Assembly: GCA_964195005.1 (NCBI GenBank)
Contig: CAXMOO010000134.1
Location: 1 to 21,820, forward strand
Origin: JAUXLW01 sp964195005
GTDB taxonomy: Bacteria > Actinomycetota > Acidimicrobiia > Spongiisociales > SHLN01
Length of the DNA stretch: 21,820 bases
Direction of reading: 5' to 3'
This document shows, one piece after another, positions 15,856 to 21,820 of this stretch (the stretch's first letter is position 1; every line of letters starts with the position of its first letter). Both the position numbers and the translations under genes were made by a program. A model generated the notes under the pieces. It was not told where the DNA came from. It worked only from the letters and a program-made list of their open reading frames with translations, and searched no databases.

Positions 15856-16484
15856 CAAAGCTTCTCATCGTTCGCCACGGTGAAGCCGAGGGAAACCGGG
15901 AACACCGGTTCATCGGTCAGAGCGACGTCTCGCTGACCGAAGATGGCAGGGCCCAGGTAGAGGCCCTCACCCGACGTCTTCTCGGAGTTGGCATCACCCA
16001 TGTTGTTTCGTCCGACCTGCGCCGGGCCACCGAAACCGTTAATCCGCTTGCCGAGACCCTGGGGATCCCGGTGAAGACCGATAGTCGGCTGCGGGAGATT
16101 GCCAACGGCGAGTGGGCCAACCTGGTTGCCGCCGACGTGGCAGCCCGCTGGCCGGATCTCTGGGCTCGATATCGAGATGGCGAAGACGTCGACCGTCCCG
16201 GAGGTGAGAACTGGACTGAGGTGCAGATCCGAGCGGTGGCGGCCATCGAGGACATCATCGTCGCCGGCGGAGATGACGCCGTGGTGCTGGTGGGGACCCA
16301 TGCCGGGCCCGCCATCGGAATTCTCCGCTGGGCGATTGGCCTCGGGCCGGAAGGAAACGTTTTCAACGGCCCGTTCGGAGCTCTCCACAACGCCTCAATC
16401 TCGTCAATCGCAGTACCGGGGCCGCGTCTGTACACAGTCAATGACACAGGTCACTTAGAGGGTGAAGACCTCTTGTTCGCGTAA
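15852..16484 (+). CDS. Histidine phosphatase family protein (phosphoglycerate mutase-like)
   Basis: A 210-residue protein of the histidine phosphatase superfamily branch 1. The RHGEAEGN motif (8-15) contains the phospho-acceptor His9. SSDLRRATETV supplies the conserved Arg, LREIANGEWANL the acid Glu82, and GTHAGPAIG the second His150. Substrates range from phosphosugars and phosphoglycerate to alpha-ribazole phosphate or phosphoproteins, and sequence alone does not decide here. The start GTG at 15852 overlaps the preceding LLM gene's stop by four bases, so the two are translationally coupled and probably work in one pathway. An ORF with an ATG far upstream in the same frame is an out-of-frame extension through the LLM gene. 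Confidence 0.88.
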   Translation: MTKLLIVRHGEAEGNREHRFIGQSDVSLTEDGRAQVEALTRRLLGVGITHVVSSDLRRATETVNPLAETLGIPVKTDSRLREIANGEWANLVAADVAARWPDLWARYRDGEDVDRPGGENWTEVQIRAVAAIEDIIVAGGDDAVVLVGTHAGPAIGILRWAIGLGPEGNVFNGPFGALHNASISSIAVPGPRLYTVNDTGHLEGEDLLFA

Positions 16485-16489
16485 AGAGG

Positions 16490-16552
16490 GCAGTCAGCAG
16501 TCAGGAGTCGGCATGAAGGCAGGAGGCGGTAGGCGGTAGGGAGATGGCAGGA
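16490..16552. repeat. Cluster of short direct repeats between convergent genes
   Basis: This 87-bp gap holds pairs of 6-7-base repeats: GCAGTCA at 16490 and 16497, GGCAGGA at 16518 and 16546, and GGTAGG at 16528 and 16535. The purine-rich composition differs from neighbouring DNA. No hairpin terminator or tRNA is visible. It may be a member of a dispersed intergenic repeat family, which this window alone cannot show. Confidence 0.5.
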
Positions 16553-16571
16553 AATCTTGCTTATTGCCTAT

Positions 16572-17249
16572 TCATCTCATCAGCGCGGGGATGCGACGGT
16601 TGAGAGCATCCAGGACTGCCCGTACGACAGCCTCGGCTTCATCGCCCCGTACCAGGGCGCTGCCAACGGCCACGTCCTCTTCGGTGCCGCGCATGCTCAC
16701 CACCTGGGCCACAATGACGGGTCGGATGCCGACGTTGGTAGCCGCCACCGAGTCAAGAGCCAGGGGAGGAGTGCCCCCGAGCACTTCCTCCAGCGCCCGC
16801 AGGGTTGCTTCACCGATGATCCGCAGACGGGCGGAGGAGGCGGCAGGCCCCGTGGACTGGCCTACATACTGTTCGCCGTTCCACGTGAGGGTGACCTTGA
16901 CCGAGGTGCTGACACCCTCGGGATACTCCTGAATTGAGGTGATCACGGGCCGATCACCTCCGGTCCCACGATTCTCTTCGCTGAGTTGCACAACCGAGAT
17001 GGCCTTGCGGTCGATGCCGATGCCGAAACGGGCCATCGCCAGTGACTGTATGTCGCGCACGACTTGCTTGGCAGGCTTGGCAGGCGAAGCCAGAACGTGC
17101 ACTTCGCTGATCCGGTCCCGATCGTTGACGATGCGGACAGCGTCAATTGCAGGAAGGCGGCACAGCGTTTCTTCGAGTTCGCGGAAGTTCACGACTACGA
17201 AGCGTAGTGACGTGAGCGGTGGGTACGTTGGCAAAGCGCGAAAAACCAA
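16572..17249 (-). CDS. Conserved hypothetical protein divergent from the HD-GYP module
   Basis: A 225-residue soluble protein I cannot assign to a named family. The first half (about 20-92) reads as alternating strands and helices, including AVRIVNDRDRISEVHVLASPAK, VVRDIQSLAMARFGI and KAISVVQL. A charged linker (EENRGTGGDRP) follows, then a second alpha/beta region (about 103-220) containing VKVTLTWNGEQYVGQS and ATLRALEEVLG. The two halves could be repeated modules with weakly similar layout. The listed start is the most upstream one. A GTG at 17192 (before NFRELEETL) is equally plausible, and the first 19 residues look less protein-like. Codon use and the absence of signal or TM segments suggest a genuine cytoplasmic protein. 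Confidence 0.65.
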   Translation of the reverse strand: MVFRALPTYPPLTSLRFVVVNFRELEETLCRLPAIDAVRIVNDRDRISEVHVLASPAKPAKQVVRDIQSLAMARFGIGIDRKAISVVQLSEENRGTGGDRPVITSIQEYPEGVSTSVKVTLTWNGEQYVGQSTGPAASSARLRIIGEATLRALEEVLGGTPPLALDSVAATNVGIRPVIVAQVVSMRGTEEDVAVGSALVRGDEAEAVVRAVLDALNRRIPALMR

Positions 17250-17473
17250 CTAAGTTGTTGTTGCTCTTTGAGCCTGCCTTTCTGTGCCAGCGCTGAGGCG
17301 ACGGACGGGCGGCGGAGGAACGGGCGTCTCCGTGAGGAAGATCTCCTCGACATATGTCGAGGGAGGTGAGGTGCCCGGGAGACGACACGACATTGACTCA
17401 AGCGGAGCGATCCCTGTAAGCAGCAGATCAGAGCTGCGCGCAAGGAAATACACGATTGGGGAGATTCACACTT
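17250..17473. promoter_or_regulatory. Divergent intergenic region with palindrome and hairpin
   Basis: These 224 bases separate the conserved hypothetical gene from the micropeptide and HD-GYP genes and must hold both promoters. Visible elements are the perfect palindrome at 17345-17362, a small hairpin GCAGC/GCTGC at 17420-17437 with an 8-base loop, and TTGACT starting near 17394, a possible -35 for rightward transcription without a convincing -10. I see no match to known riboswitch consensus sequences, including those for cyclic di-GMP. Confidence 0.4.
17345..17362. promoter_or_regulatory. 18-bp perfect palindrome, candidate operator
   Basis: CCTCGACATATGTCGAGG is an exact palindrome centred between 17353 and 17354. 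Continuous dyad symmetry with no spacer fits a dimeric regulator site better than an RNA hairpin, which would have no loop. Its position in a divergent region suggests control of one or both flanking transcripts. Confidence 0.55.
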
Positions 17474-17560
17474 ATGAAGAAGGTCATGAAGATCGTCGTC
17501 GCACTCGGTGCACTGGCGTCTGCGGTCCTTGCCGGAGCCGCCGGATTCAGCATCGGCTAA
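17474..17560 (+). CDS. 28-residue hydrophobic peptide
   Basis: A short frame encodes a peptide beginning MKKVMKIVVALGALASAV and ending AGAAGFSIG, then TAA. It has two Lys clusters at the N-terminus and a 20-residue Ala/Val/Gly-rich core, the form of a single-span membrane peptide or a bare signal peptide. GGGGAGA lies 12 bases upstream, a little far for a ribosome binding site. It ends 43 bases before the first HD-GYP gene and is likely on the same transcript. It could be a small membrane partner of the HD-GYP proteins, a leader peptide or a secreted peptide. No known family is recognised. Confidence 0.5.
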   Translation: MKKVMKIVVALGALASAVLAGAAGFSIG

Positions 17561-17603
17561 CACGAGTAAGAAGTAAACCTCGTCCCCGGGCTCTCCTCGC
17601 CTA

Positions 17604-18929
17604 ATGCTTCCTTCGCAACGCGCCCGTCTCTTTATCGCCGCGGCCTATGGAGGAGCCGGAGCGGTGCTGGTCGGCTTCCTCTTCTGGAAGACCACGTTCC
17701 CGTTTCGATGGGAGTGGCTTGCCCTGGGTCTTGCCTTCGGACTATTCCAGGCGCTCTCTGTCGAGGTGAACGATCGGCTACGGGCCAGCCCGACCGTGAT
17801 GATCACGCTGACCGCGGCAGTCATATTCGGGAAGGGGAGCGCGGCGCTGGGAGCAGCAACCATCGCCGCCTTTGGCGCCATCACTCCGCGAGATCTCAGG
17901 GAGCGCCGCTGGTTCCAGCCGATTGCGAACCTGGGCCAGTTTGTGTTGTCCGGGGCCCTGGCCGGCGCGGTGATCGAGCTAGCTCTCCCGGACGGGCCCT
18001 TCGAAGTTGGAGACATCGGCCGGGTAGCGCTGGGGTCGGCCGTGGGTGCCGTGCTTTACGGTGCTGCCAACCTCGGATTGGTCACTCTGGCAGTGCGCAC
18101 GGTTTTCCGCCGCCGAAACCTGCGGCCCTGGGCTCGCATGCGGTCGCTGGTTCCGTCGCTTCTGCTGATGGGCCTGCTCGGCGGCCTCCTGGGGGCTGCC
18201 TATCAAATGGTCGGGCCGGCCACATTGCCGCTCATCCTCACTGTGTTCCTCGTCGGGCACCTTGGATTCCGCTCCGTCGCTCAGTTGCGGGAGGCCCACG
18301 AGTCCACGTTGCAAGGCTTCATCAAGGCTCTGGAGGCGAAGGATCTCTATACCCGGGGCCACACCGAACGTGTGGCCTATTTCAGCCAGCTCACCGCCGA
18401 GGAAATGGGTTTTCGGGGAGACGCGCTCGACCGGGTGCGGATCGCCGCTCTCATCCATGACATCGGCAAATTGGCAGTGCCCCGGCGACTCATCCGCAAG
18501 AAGGGCCCCCTCAGCGAGAGCGAATACCGCATGATGCAAGAGCACGCCCGACTGGTTGAGGAGATCCTCCACGAGGTCGAATTCCTGGCCCCCATGGTTG
18601 AAATCGCCTCCGGACATCACTCGAGGTTCGATGGAGGCGGGTACGGCGGCTCTGGTCACACCCAGGGTGAGCCCCCGGGGTTGGAAAGCCGGATCCTGGC
18701 AGTGGCCGACGCCTTCGATGCCATGACCAGCACCCGGTCCTATCGGCTGGCCCTGAGCCAGGATTACGCCATAGCCGAACTGCGCCGAAGCGCCGGGAGC
18801 CAGCTCGACCCGGATGTTGTGGAAGCTTTTGTTCGAGCCCTGGCTGCTACCGGAGAACAGTACGGCTCCCCCAGCCTGGCCGACGAAAAAGAGGCCCGTC
18901 GGAGAGCCGAGGAGGTGGGCGTTGCCTAA
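17604..18929 (+). CDS. Membrane HD-GYP-type phosphohydrolase
   Basis: A 441-residue protein. The N-terminal half (about 8-222) has six or so membrane segments, for example IAAAYGGAGAVLVGFLF, LALGLAFGLFQAL and SLLLMGLLGGLLGAAY. The C-terminal half (about 230-425) is an HD-GYP domain with the usual metal ligands: His253 (GHTERV), His285-Asp286 (HDIGK), His314 (QEH), His338-His339 and Asp369 (VADAFDAM). The GYP signature is altered to GYG (DGGGYGGSG, about 343-351), followed by a shorter EPPGLESRI. HD-GYP domains hydrolyse cyclic di-GMP or related cyclic dinucleotides; the changed motif makes the exact substrate uncertain. The membrane part may be a sensor. A good ribosome binding site is not seen before 17604. 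The end overlaps the next gene by 8 bases. Confidence 0.88.
   Translation: MLPSQRARLFIAAAYGGAGAVLVGFLFWKTTFPFRWEWLALGLAFGLFQALSVEVNDRLRASPTVMITLTAAVIFGKGSAALGAATIAAFGAITPRDLRERRWFQPIANLGQFVLSGALAGAVIELALPDGPFEVGDIGRVALGSAVGAVLYGAANLGLVTLAVRTVFRRRNLRPWARMRSLVPSLLLMGLLGGLLGAAYQMVGPATLPLILTVFLVGHLGFRSVAQLREAHESTLQGFIKALEAKDLYTRGHTERVAYFSQLTAEEMGFRGDALDRVRIAALIHDIGKLAVPRRLIRKKGPLSESEYRMMQEHARLVEEILHEVEFLAPMVEIASGHHSRFDGGGYGGSGHTQGEPPGLESRILAVADAFDAMTSTRSYRLALSQDYAIAELRRSAGSQLDPDVVEAFVRALAATGEQYGSPSLADEKEARRRAEEVGVA
18910..18915 (+). promoter_or_regulatory. Ribosome binding site deciding a TTG start
   Basis: AGGAGG lies within the last codons of the first HD-GYP gene, six bases before the TTG at 18922. 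A perfect Shine-Dalgarno at ideal spacing, and the lack of any ATG or GTG close by in frame, support TTG as the start of the second gene and indicate translational coupling. Confidence 0.7.
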
Positions 18930-20124
18930 TCGTGCCACCCGGTCCTTGCACCTGGCACTGTGGGCCGGCGCCGTTGTGGGCGGTGTCGTCCTCTCCCTGG
19001 CGGCCGATCGCAGCTGGGGGAACATTGCCCTGTGGGCTACGGTGCTTGCCCTGGCCGACCTCGTACGGGTGCCGAGCCCGAGCGGTGGTCGAATCTCGCT
19101 GATGGCCGGTGTCGCCCTGGTGGCGCTCGTGTTCGTCTCCGAGATCACGGCGTTGAGTGCCATGTTCATGCTCGGGTTCGCCGGTGCCAGCCTGCTGGCT
19201 CCGCTCTGGCGCAGGGTCCGGGTCGCACCAGGTGACTACATGAGACAGGTTGCCGCTCTCGCTACGCTGCTGCTGGTTGCGGCCGGGTATCAGCAAGTGA
19301 GCGAGCGGCTGGATTGGGACACGCAGTGGCAGCACCTGGCACTCGTGTTGGCGGCCGGCCTGGCATGGTTCATCGCAGACGCATCGGTACGCATGATCAC
19401 AGCCATGGGGGTCGGCGGTGGCGCGCTCCGCTTCGTCTGGTTGCTGGCACTCGAGGACTGGCCGATCATGGTGAGCTTGTTCGCTTCGGCCGGCCTGTTT
19501 GCCTTGTCACAGCCGATCATCGGCTGGTGGGCAGTGCCCGTTGGCGTCGTCCCCTACGCCATCAGCCATGTTTCCTTCAGTCTGCTGGCCGGGTCGCGCC
19601 GTACTTACGCCCAGACCATCCGCGCCCTGTCACGGTTGCCGGAGGTGGCAGCTCTGTCACCGGAAGGGCATGCCGCCGCCACTTCAGACCTGGCCATCGC
19701 CATGGCCCGTGGTCTCGGGCTGCATCCTGATGATGTCATCGAGCTCGAGTACGCCGCTTTGCTTCACGATATCGGTCGAATCGTTGCCGAGGATCTAGAG
19801 GAGGAGCCCGGGGCGAACGATGTGGCTCGCTGGGGCGCTGAGATCATTCGCCAGGCCCCCTCGCTGGTAGGCGTGGCCGATCAGGTGGAGATTCACAATT
19901 CGCCTTATCGTCGTCCTGGTGAACAGCACGATCCAACAGTGCCCATCAATGCCCGGATCCTTCGGGTGGCTGCCTCCTACGACCGTCTGCGAAAGACCCA
20001 CGACATGTTGCCTCTCGAGGCCCTCGAAGTTCTCTACCGGGGCACTGCTTATGACTACGACCCGGCCGTCGTCCGACGGCTGCGAGAAGTCCTCTCCGCC
20101 GAAGGCGAGCTCAGCGGCCTCTAA
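18922..20124 (+). CDS. Membrane protein with degenerate HD-GYP-like domain
   Basis: A 400-residue protein starting at TTG, with about six membrane segments (residues about 10-222) and a C-terminal HD-type domain (about 225-392). His250 and His282-Asp283 (LLHDIGRI) are kept, as are His325 and a distal Asp354 (VAASYDRL). The His that follows QE in active HD-GYP proteins is missing, only one of the two adjacent His remains (EIHNSPYRRPGE), and GYP is absent. This suggests reduced or no phosphodiesterase activity, or a different phosphohydrolase reaction. It overlaps the preceding, more canonical HD-GYP gene by 8 bases and has the same architecture, so a paralogous partner or regulatory subunit is likely (inference). 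The stop overlaps the convergent DUF5317 gene by four bases. Confidence 0.82.
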   Translation: MPNRATRSLHLALWAGAVVGGVVLSLAADRSWGNIALWATVLALADLVRVPSPSGGRISLMAGVALVALVFVSEITALSAMFMLGFAGASLLAPLWRRVRVAPGDYMRQVAALATLLLVAAGYQQVSERLDWDTQWQHLALVLAAGLAWFIADASVRMITAMGVGGGALRFVWLLALEDWPIMVSLFASAGLFALSQPIIGWWAVPVGVVPYAISHVSFSLLAGSRRTYAQTIRALSRLPEVAALSPEGHAAATSDLAIAMARGLGLHPDDVIELEYAALLHDIGRIVAEDLEEEPGANDVARWGAEIIRQAPSLVGVADQVEIHNSPYRRPGEQHDPTVPINARILRVAASYDRLRKTHDMLPLEALEVLYRGTAYDYDPAVVRRLREVLSAEGELSGL

Positions 20125-20744
20125 GCAGCGTCCGGGGGGCGACGGGCCGAACCGGATCCGGTGACGTTGAGGCCGTGCTTGAACCAACGCACCGGACGAC
20201 GCATCTGGTCATCGACGAAGACTCCGAGCCCTATCGCCAGAAAGACGTCTCCGAGCGAGATGACATTGCGGATGATCCGGACCGGGATCACATCGCCGAG
20301 AAAGGCGAGCCGGGTGCTGCCGTCGAGCAACACGTGTTTGGGCAAGGCGTCGAAGTCGAGTGCCGTGATGTCTCTGCCCAGACCGATGGTGGCCGCCCCG
20401 GGCAGGACCGGCATGCCGCCGTTAATAGCGATCACGGTGAAATTCATGAACACACCGATGCCCGCCAGCCACATTCCCGCCTCCTGCCGGTTGAGCCACA
20501 CGAGGAAAAGGAGGGGAACGAATGACAGGATGATCATCGTTACCGCGGTGTTGTGCGACCAGGAGCGGTCGTTGGGTAGAAGGTCGGCTGCCAATTGTAT
20601 GCCGAACCCGAGGATCAACAGCGGCCACGCTCGAAGCTGGATCTCGGATAGATTGAGAAAGCGGCCGCCGCGCAGCAGTGACATAACTATCGAGATTCCG
20701 ATAACGATCGCCAGCCACGCCATAAGCGGAAAGGTAACAGACAC
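20121..20744 (-). CDS. DUF5317 family membrane protein
   Basis: A 207-residue integral membrane protein with about five hydrophobic helices (near 8-24, 38-54, 66-84, 91-107 and 160-177). The NGGMPV motif (108-113) precedes a loop with KHVLLDGSTRLAFLGDVIP and SLGDVFLAIGLGVFV, which together match the DUF5317 pattern found in Actinomycetota and Firmicutes. No function is established. The listed GTG start gives seven residues before MAWLAIVIG; the ATG at 20723 is an alternative, and neither has a clear ribosome binding site. It diverges from the molybdopterin oxidoreductase across 67 bases. Confidence 0.8.
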   Translation of the reverse strand: MSVTFPLMAWLAIVIGISIVMSLLRGGRFLNLSEIQLRAWPLLILGFGIQLAADLLPNDRSWSHNTAVTMIILSFVPLLFLVWLNRQEAGMWLAGIGVFMNFTVIAINGGMPVLPGAATIGLGRDITALDFDALPKHVLLDGSTRLAFLGDVIPVRIIRNVISLGDVFLAIGLGVFVDDQMRRPVRWFKHGLNVTGSGSARRPPDAA

Positions 20745-20811
20745 GCCGGCGTTTACTGAGTCGCTCCAGGAGGGTGGTTGGCATTAGCGACCGGCCTCCT
20801 AAGGTTCCGAT

Positions 20812-21423
20812 ATGGGATTCTTCGACAGGCAGACCAAAGAGTTGGAAGCCCGCGGGTTGGATCCGGCTCGCCTCCCTCCCGGTCAGTATTTCACCGACCG
20901 TTTCCCGGTACTCCACGCCGGCGTTGTGCCCGAAGTCGACCTGGCGACCTGGGACTTCACCATCGACGGGCTGGGAATGGGCGCCCACGCTTTGAGTTTC
21001 GCGGAAATCCTCGACCTTCCCAGCACCCGGGTGACGGCCGACATTCACTGCGTGACTAAATGGAGCAAGTTCGACACCGAGTGGGAGGGGGTTGCGGTCA
21101 CTGAAGTGCTGAATCTGATTCAGGTCCCGGCCGCGGCCACTCATGTGCTCGTCAACGCCGAGCACGGGTTCACTGCCAACCTGCCGATCGAGGATTTCAG
21201 TCGCGAGGGCAATCTCTTCGCTTACAACTACGGTGGCGAGCCGCTCGAACCGGACCATGGCTGGCCGCTGCGGCTCGTGGTCCCCCACCTCTATTTTTGG
21301 AAATCGGTGAAGTGGACCAGAGGCTTCACATTTCTCGATCAAGACGAGCCCGGTTTCTGGGAGCGCAACGGTTACCACATGTACGGCGATCCATTTCAAG
21401 AGCAGCGTTTTTGGACATATTGA
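20812..21423 (+). CDS. Sulfite oxidase-like molybdopterin oxidoreductase (YuiH-like)
   Basis: A 203-residue protein with the compact oxidoreductase molybdopterin-binding domain. PPGQYFTDRFPVLHAG and WDFTIDGLG lead to DIHCVTKWSKFDTEWEGV, where Cys80 should be the molybdenum ligand. Further conserved parts are HGFTANLPIEDF, GWPLRLVVPHLYFWKSVKWTRG (residues about 145-166) and the C-terminal YGDPFQEQRFW. The family resembles sulfite oxidase and MsrP but lacks the dimerisation domain and Tat signal, so it is probably cytoplasmic; its substrate is unknown. AAGG precedes the ATG at 20812 by 8-9 bases. Its last 98 bases overlap the antisense recombinase frame. Confidence 0.9.
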   Translation: MGFFDRQTKELEARGLDPARLPPGQYFTDRFPVLHAGVVPEVDLATWDFTIDGLGMGAHALSFAEILDLPSTRVTADIHCVTKWSKFDTEWEGVAVTEVLNLIQVPAAATHVLVNAEHGFTANLPIEDFSREGNLFAYNYGGEPLEPDHGWPLRLVVPHLYFWKSVKWTRGFTFLDQDEPGFWERNGYHMYGDPFQEQRFWTY

Positions 21424-21820
21424 TTGCGTCCAGTGTGTAACTGGGTTTATCGTCGTCTCCGCGTTCTATTATGACCCTGATTTCGAGCGCGAAGGCGAGG
21501 AGGCGTAGCTCGTCGATGGCCCACGTTGGGAGCGGGTCGAGGTAGGTTGCTCGGAGGAATTCGTCGAGCCATTGCGCCGAGCCGCGTTCCGGTTCGAGGT
21601 CCTTCGCCCAATCTTCTCCGCCTTCGACAATGGTCATGTCGAATAGGGCGTCGATGGAGAGCGGCGTTAGCGGCTCTGTCGTGTGGACCTTCTCAAGCTC
21701 CAGGGCGAGTAGTTCCTTGTACTGGGCGAGTTGTGCCTTCGGGCCTTTGAGTCGCTCGTAAAGCTCGTCTTTTTCGAGTGCGCCGTCGGCGTAGAGGGTG
21801 ATAAGCCGGTCGATGCGTTT
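21326..21820 (-). CDS. Serine recombinase, C-terminal part (partial)
   Basis: An open minus-strand frame from the window edge to a stop at 21326, 164 residues visible. It opens with RIDRLITLYADGALEKDEL then YERLKG and AQYKELLALELEKV, a charged coiled-coil helix of the kind that follows the zinc ribbon in large serine recombinases (RIxRLLDLYxDGxISKEEY). A helix-rich part ends in LLAFALEIRVIIERG. The N-terminal catalytic and zinc domains lie outside the window. The last 33 or so residues (after about TLDAINMS) are antisense to the coding 3' end of the oxidoreductase gene and are Arg-rich and unlike a natural terminus, so the true or ancestral end may be near 21424. Base composition here looks less GC-rich than the rest. 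Confidence 0.65.
   Translation of the reverse strand, partial: KRIDRLITLYADGALEKDELYERLKGPKAQLAQYKELLALELEKVHTTEPLTPLSIDALFDMTIVEGGEDWAKDLEPERGSAQWLDEFLRATYLDPLPTWAIDELRLLAFALEIRVIIERGDDDKPSYTLDAINMSKNAALEMDRRTCGNRCAPRNRARLDREM

Noticed and set aside
16485..16571. tRNA or terminator in the gap between convergent genes
   Set aside because: No cloverleaf, no GC-rich stem followed by a T-run; only short direct repeats are visible.
17250..17473. Cyclic di-GMP or cyclic di-AMP riboswitch before the HD-GYP module
   Set aside because: The region was compared by eye with the remembered consensus features of these riboswitches and the conserved cores are not present.
17979..19169. 396-codon minus-strand ORF across the HD-GYP genes
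   Set aside because: It is antisense to two genes with conserved motifs and shows no domain pattern of its own.

Overview
The window is high-GC, gene-dense DNA in a style typical of Actinomycetota. I infer an environmental Acidimicrobiia-like lineage, from an MmpL-type RND transporter, an F420-type luciferase-like oxidoreductase, an alpha-methylacyl-CoA racemase, a DUF5317 membrane protein, an MttB-family methyltransferase, threonine-rich secreted proteins and frequent GTG starts. No rRNA, tRNA, CRISPR array or IS element was recognised. The assignment is an inference, because no marker gene is present.

Layout. The left edge (minus strand) holds the first 45 codons of a trimethylamine methyltransferase (MttB) family protein. 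It diverges from a small ribbon-helix-helix-like protein, an MmpL-family transporter and a cytoplasmic gamma-glutamyltransferase-like hydrolase on the plus strand. A minus-strand operon from 7744 down to 4595 encodes a Bcp peroxiredoxin, a putative HTH protein and two tandem, equal-length isocitrate/isopropylmalate dehydrogenase paralogs. A secreted NagZ-like GH3 lipoprotein, a DUF1684 protein, a Mak-like ROK sugar kinase and an alpha-methylacyl-CoA racemase follow. A second minus-strand operon (14661 to 11734) has a threonine-rich lytic-transglycosylase-like exoprotein, a membrane-anchored helix-hairpin-helix protein, RlmN and a BsuPI-domain lipoprotein.

From 14824, an LLM oxidoreductase is translationally coupled to a histidine phosphatase. 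A conserved hypothetical gene (16572-17249, minus) then diverges from a module of a 28-residue hydrophobic peptide and two overlapping polytopic HD-GYP-type proteins, the second with a degenerate active site. The intergenic space carries an 18-bp perfect palindrome. The right end has a DUF5317 membrane protein, a YuiH-like molybdopterin oxidoreductase, and the C-terminal part of a serine recombinase whose frame runs into the 3' end of the oxidoreductase gene, a possible boundary of an integrated element.

Recurring themes. Two tandem paralog pairs (dehydrogenases and HD-GYP proteins) each join a more canonical member to one with active-site changes, which suggests heteromeric complexes. Four of the six convergent gene pairs share a 4-base stop-codon overlap. 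No stretch of more than 300 bases lacks a gene; the longest gap is 17250-17473.
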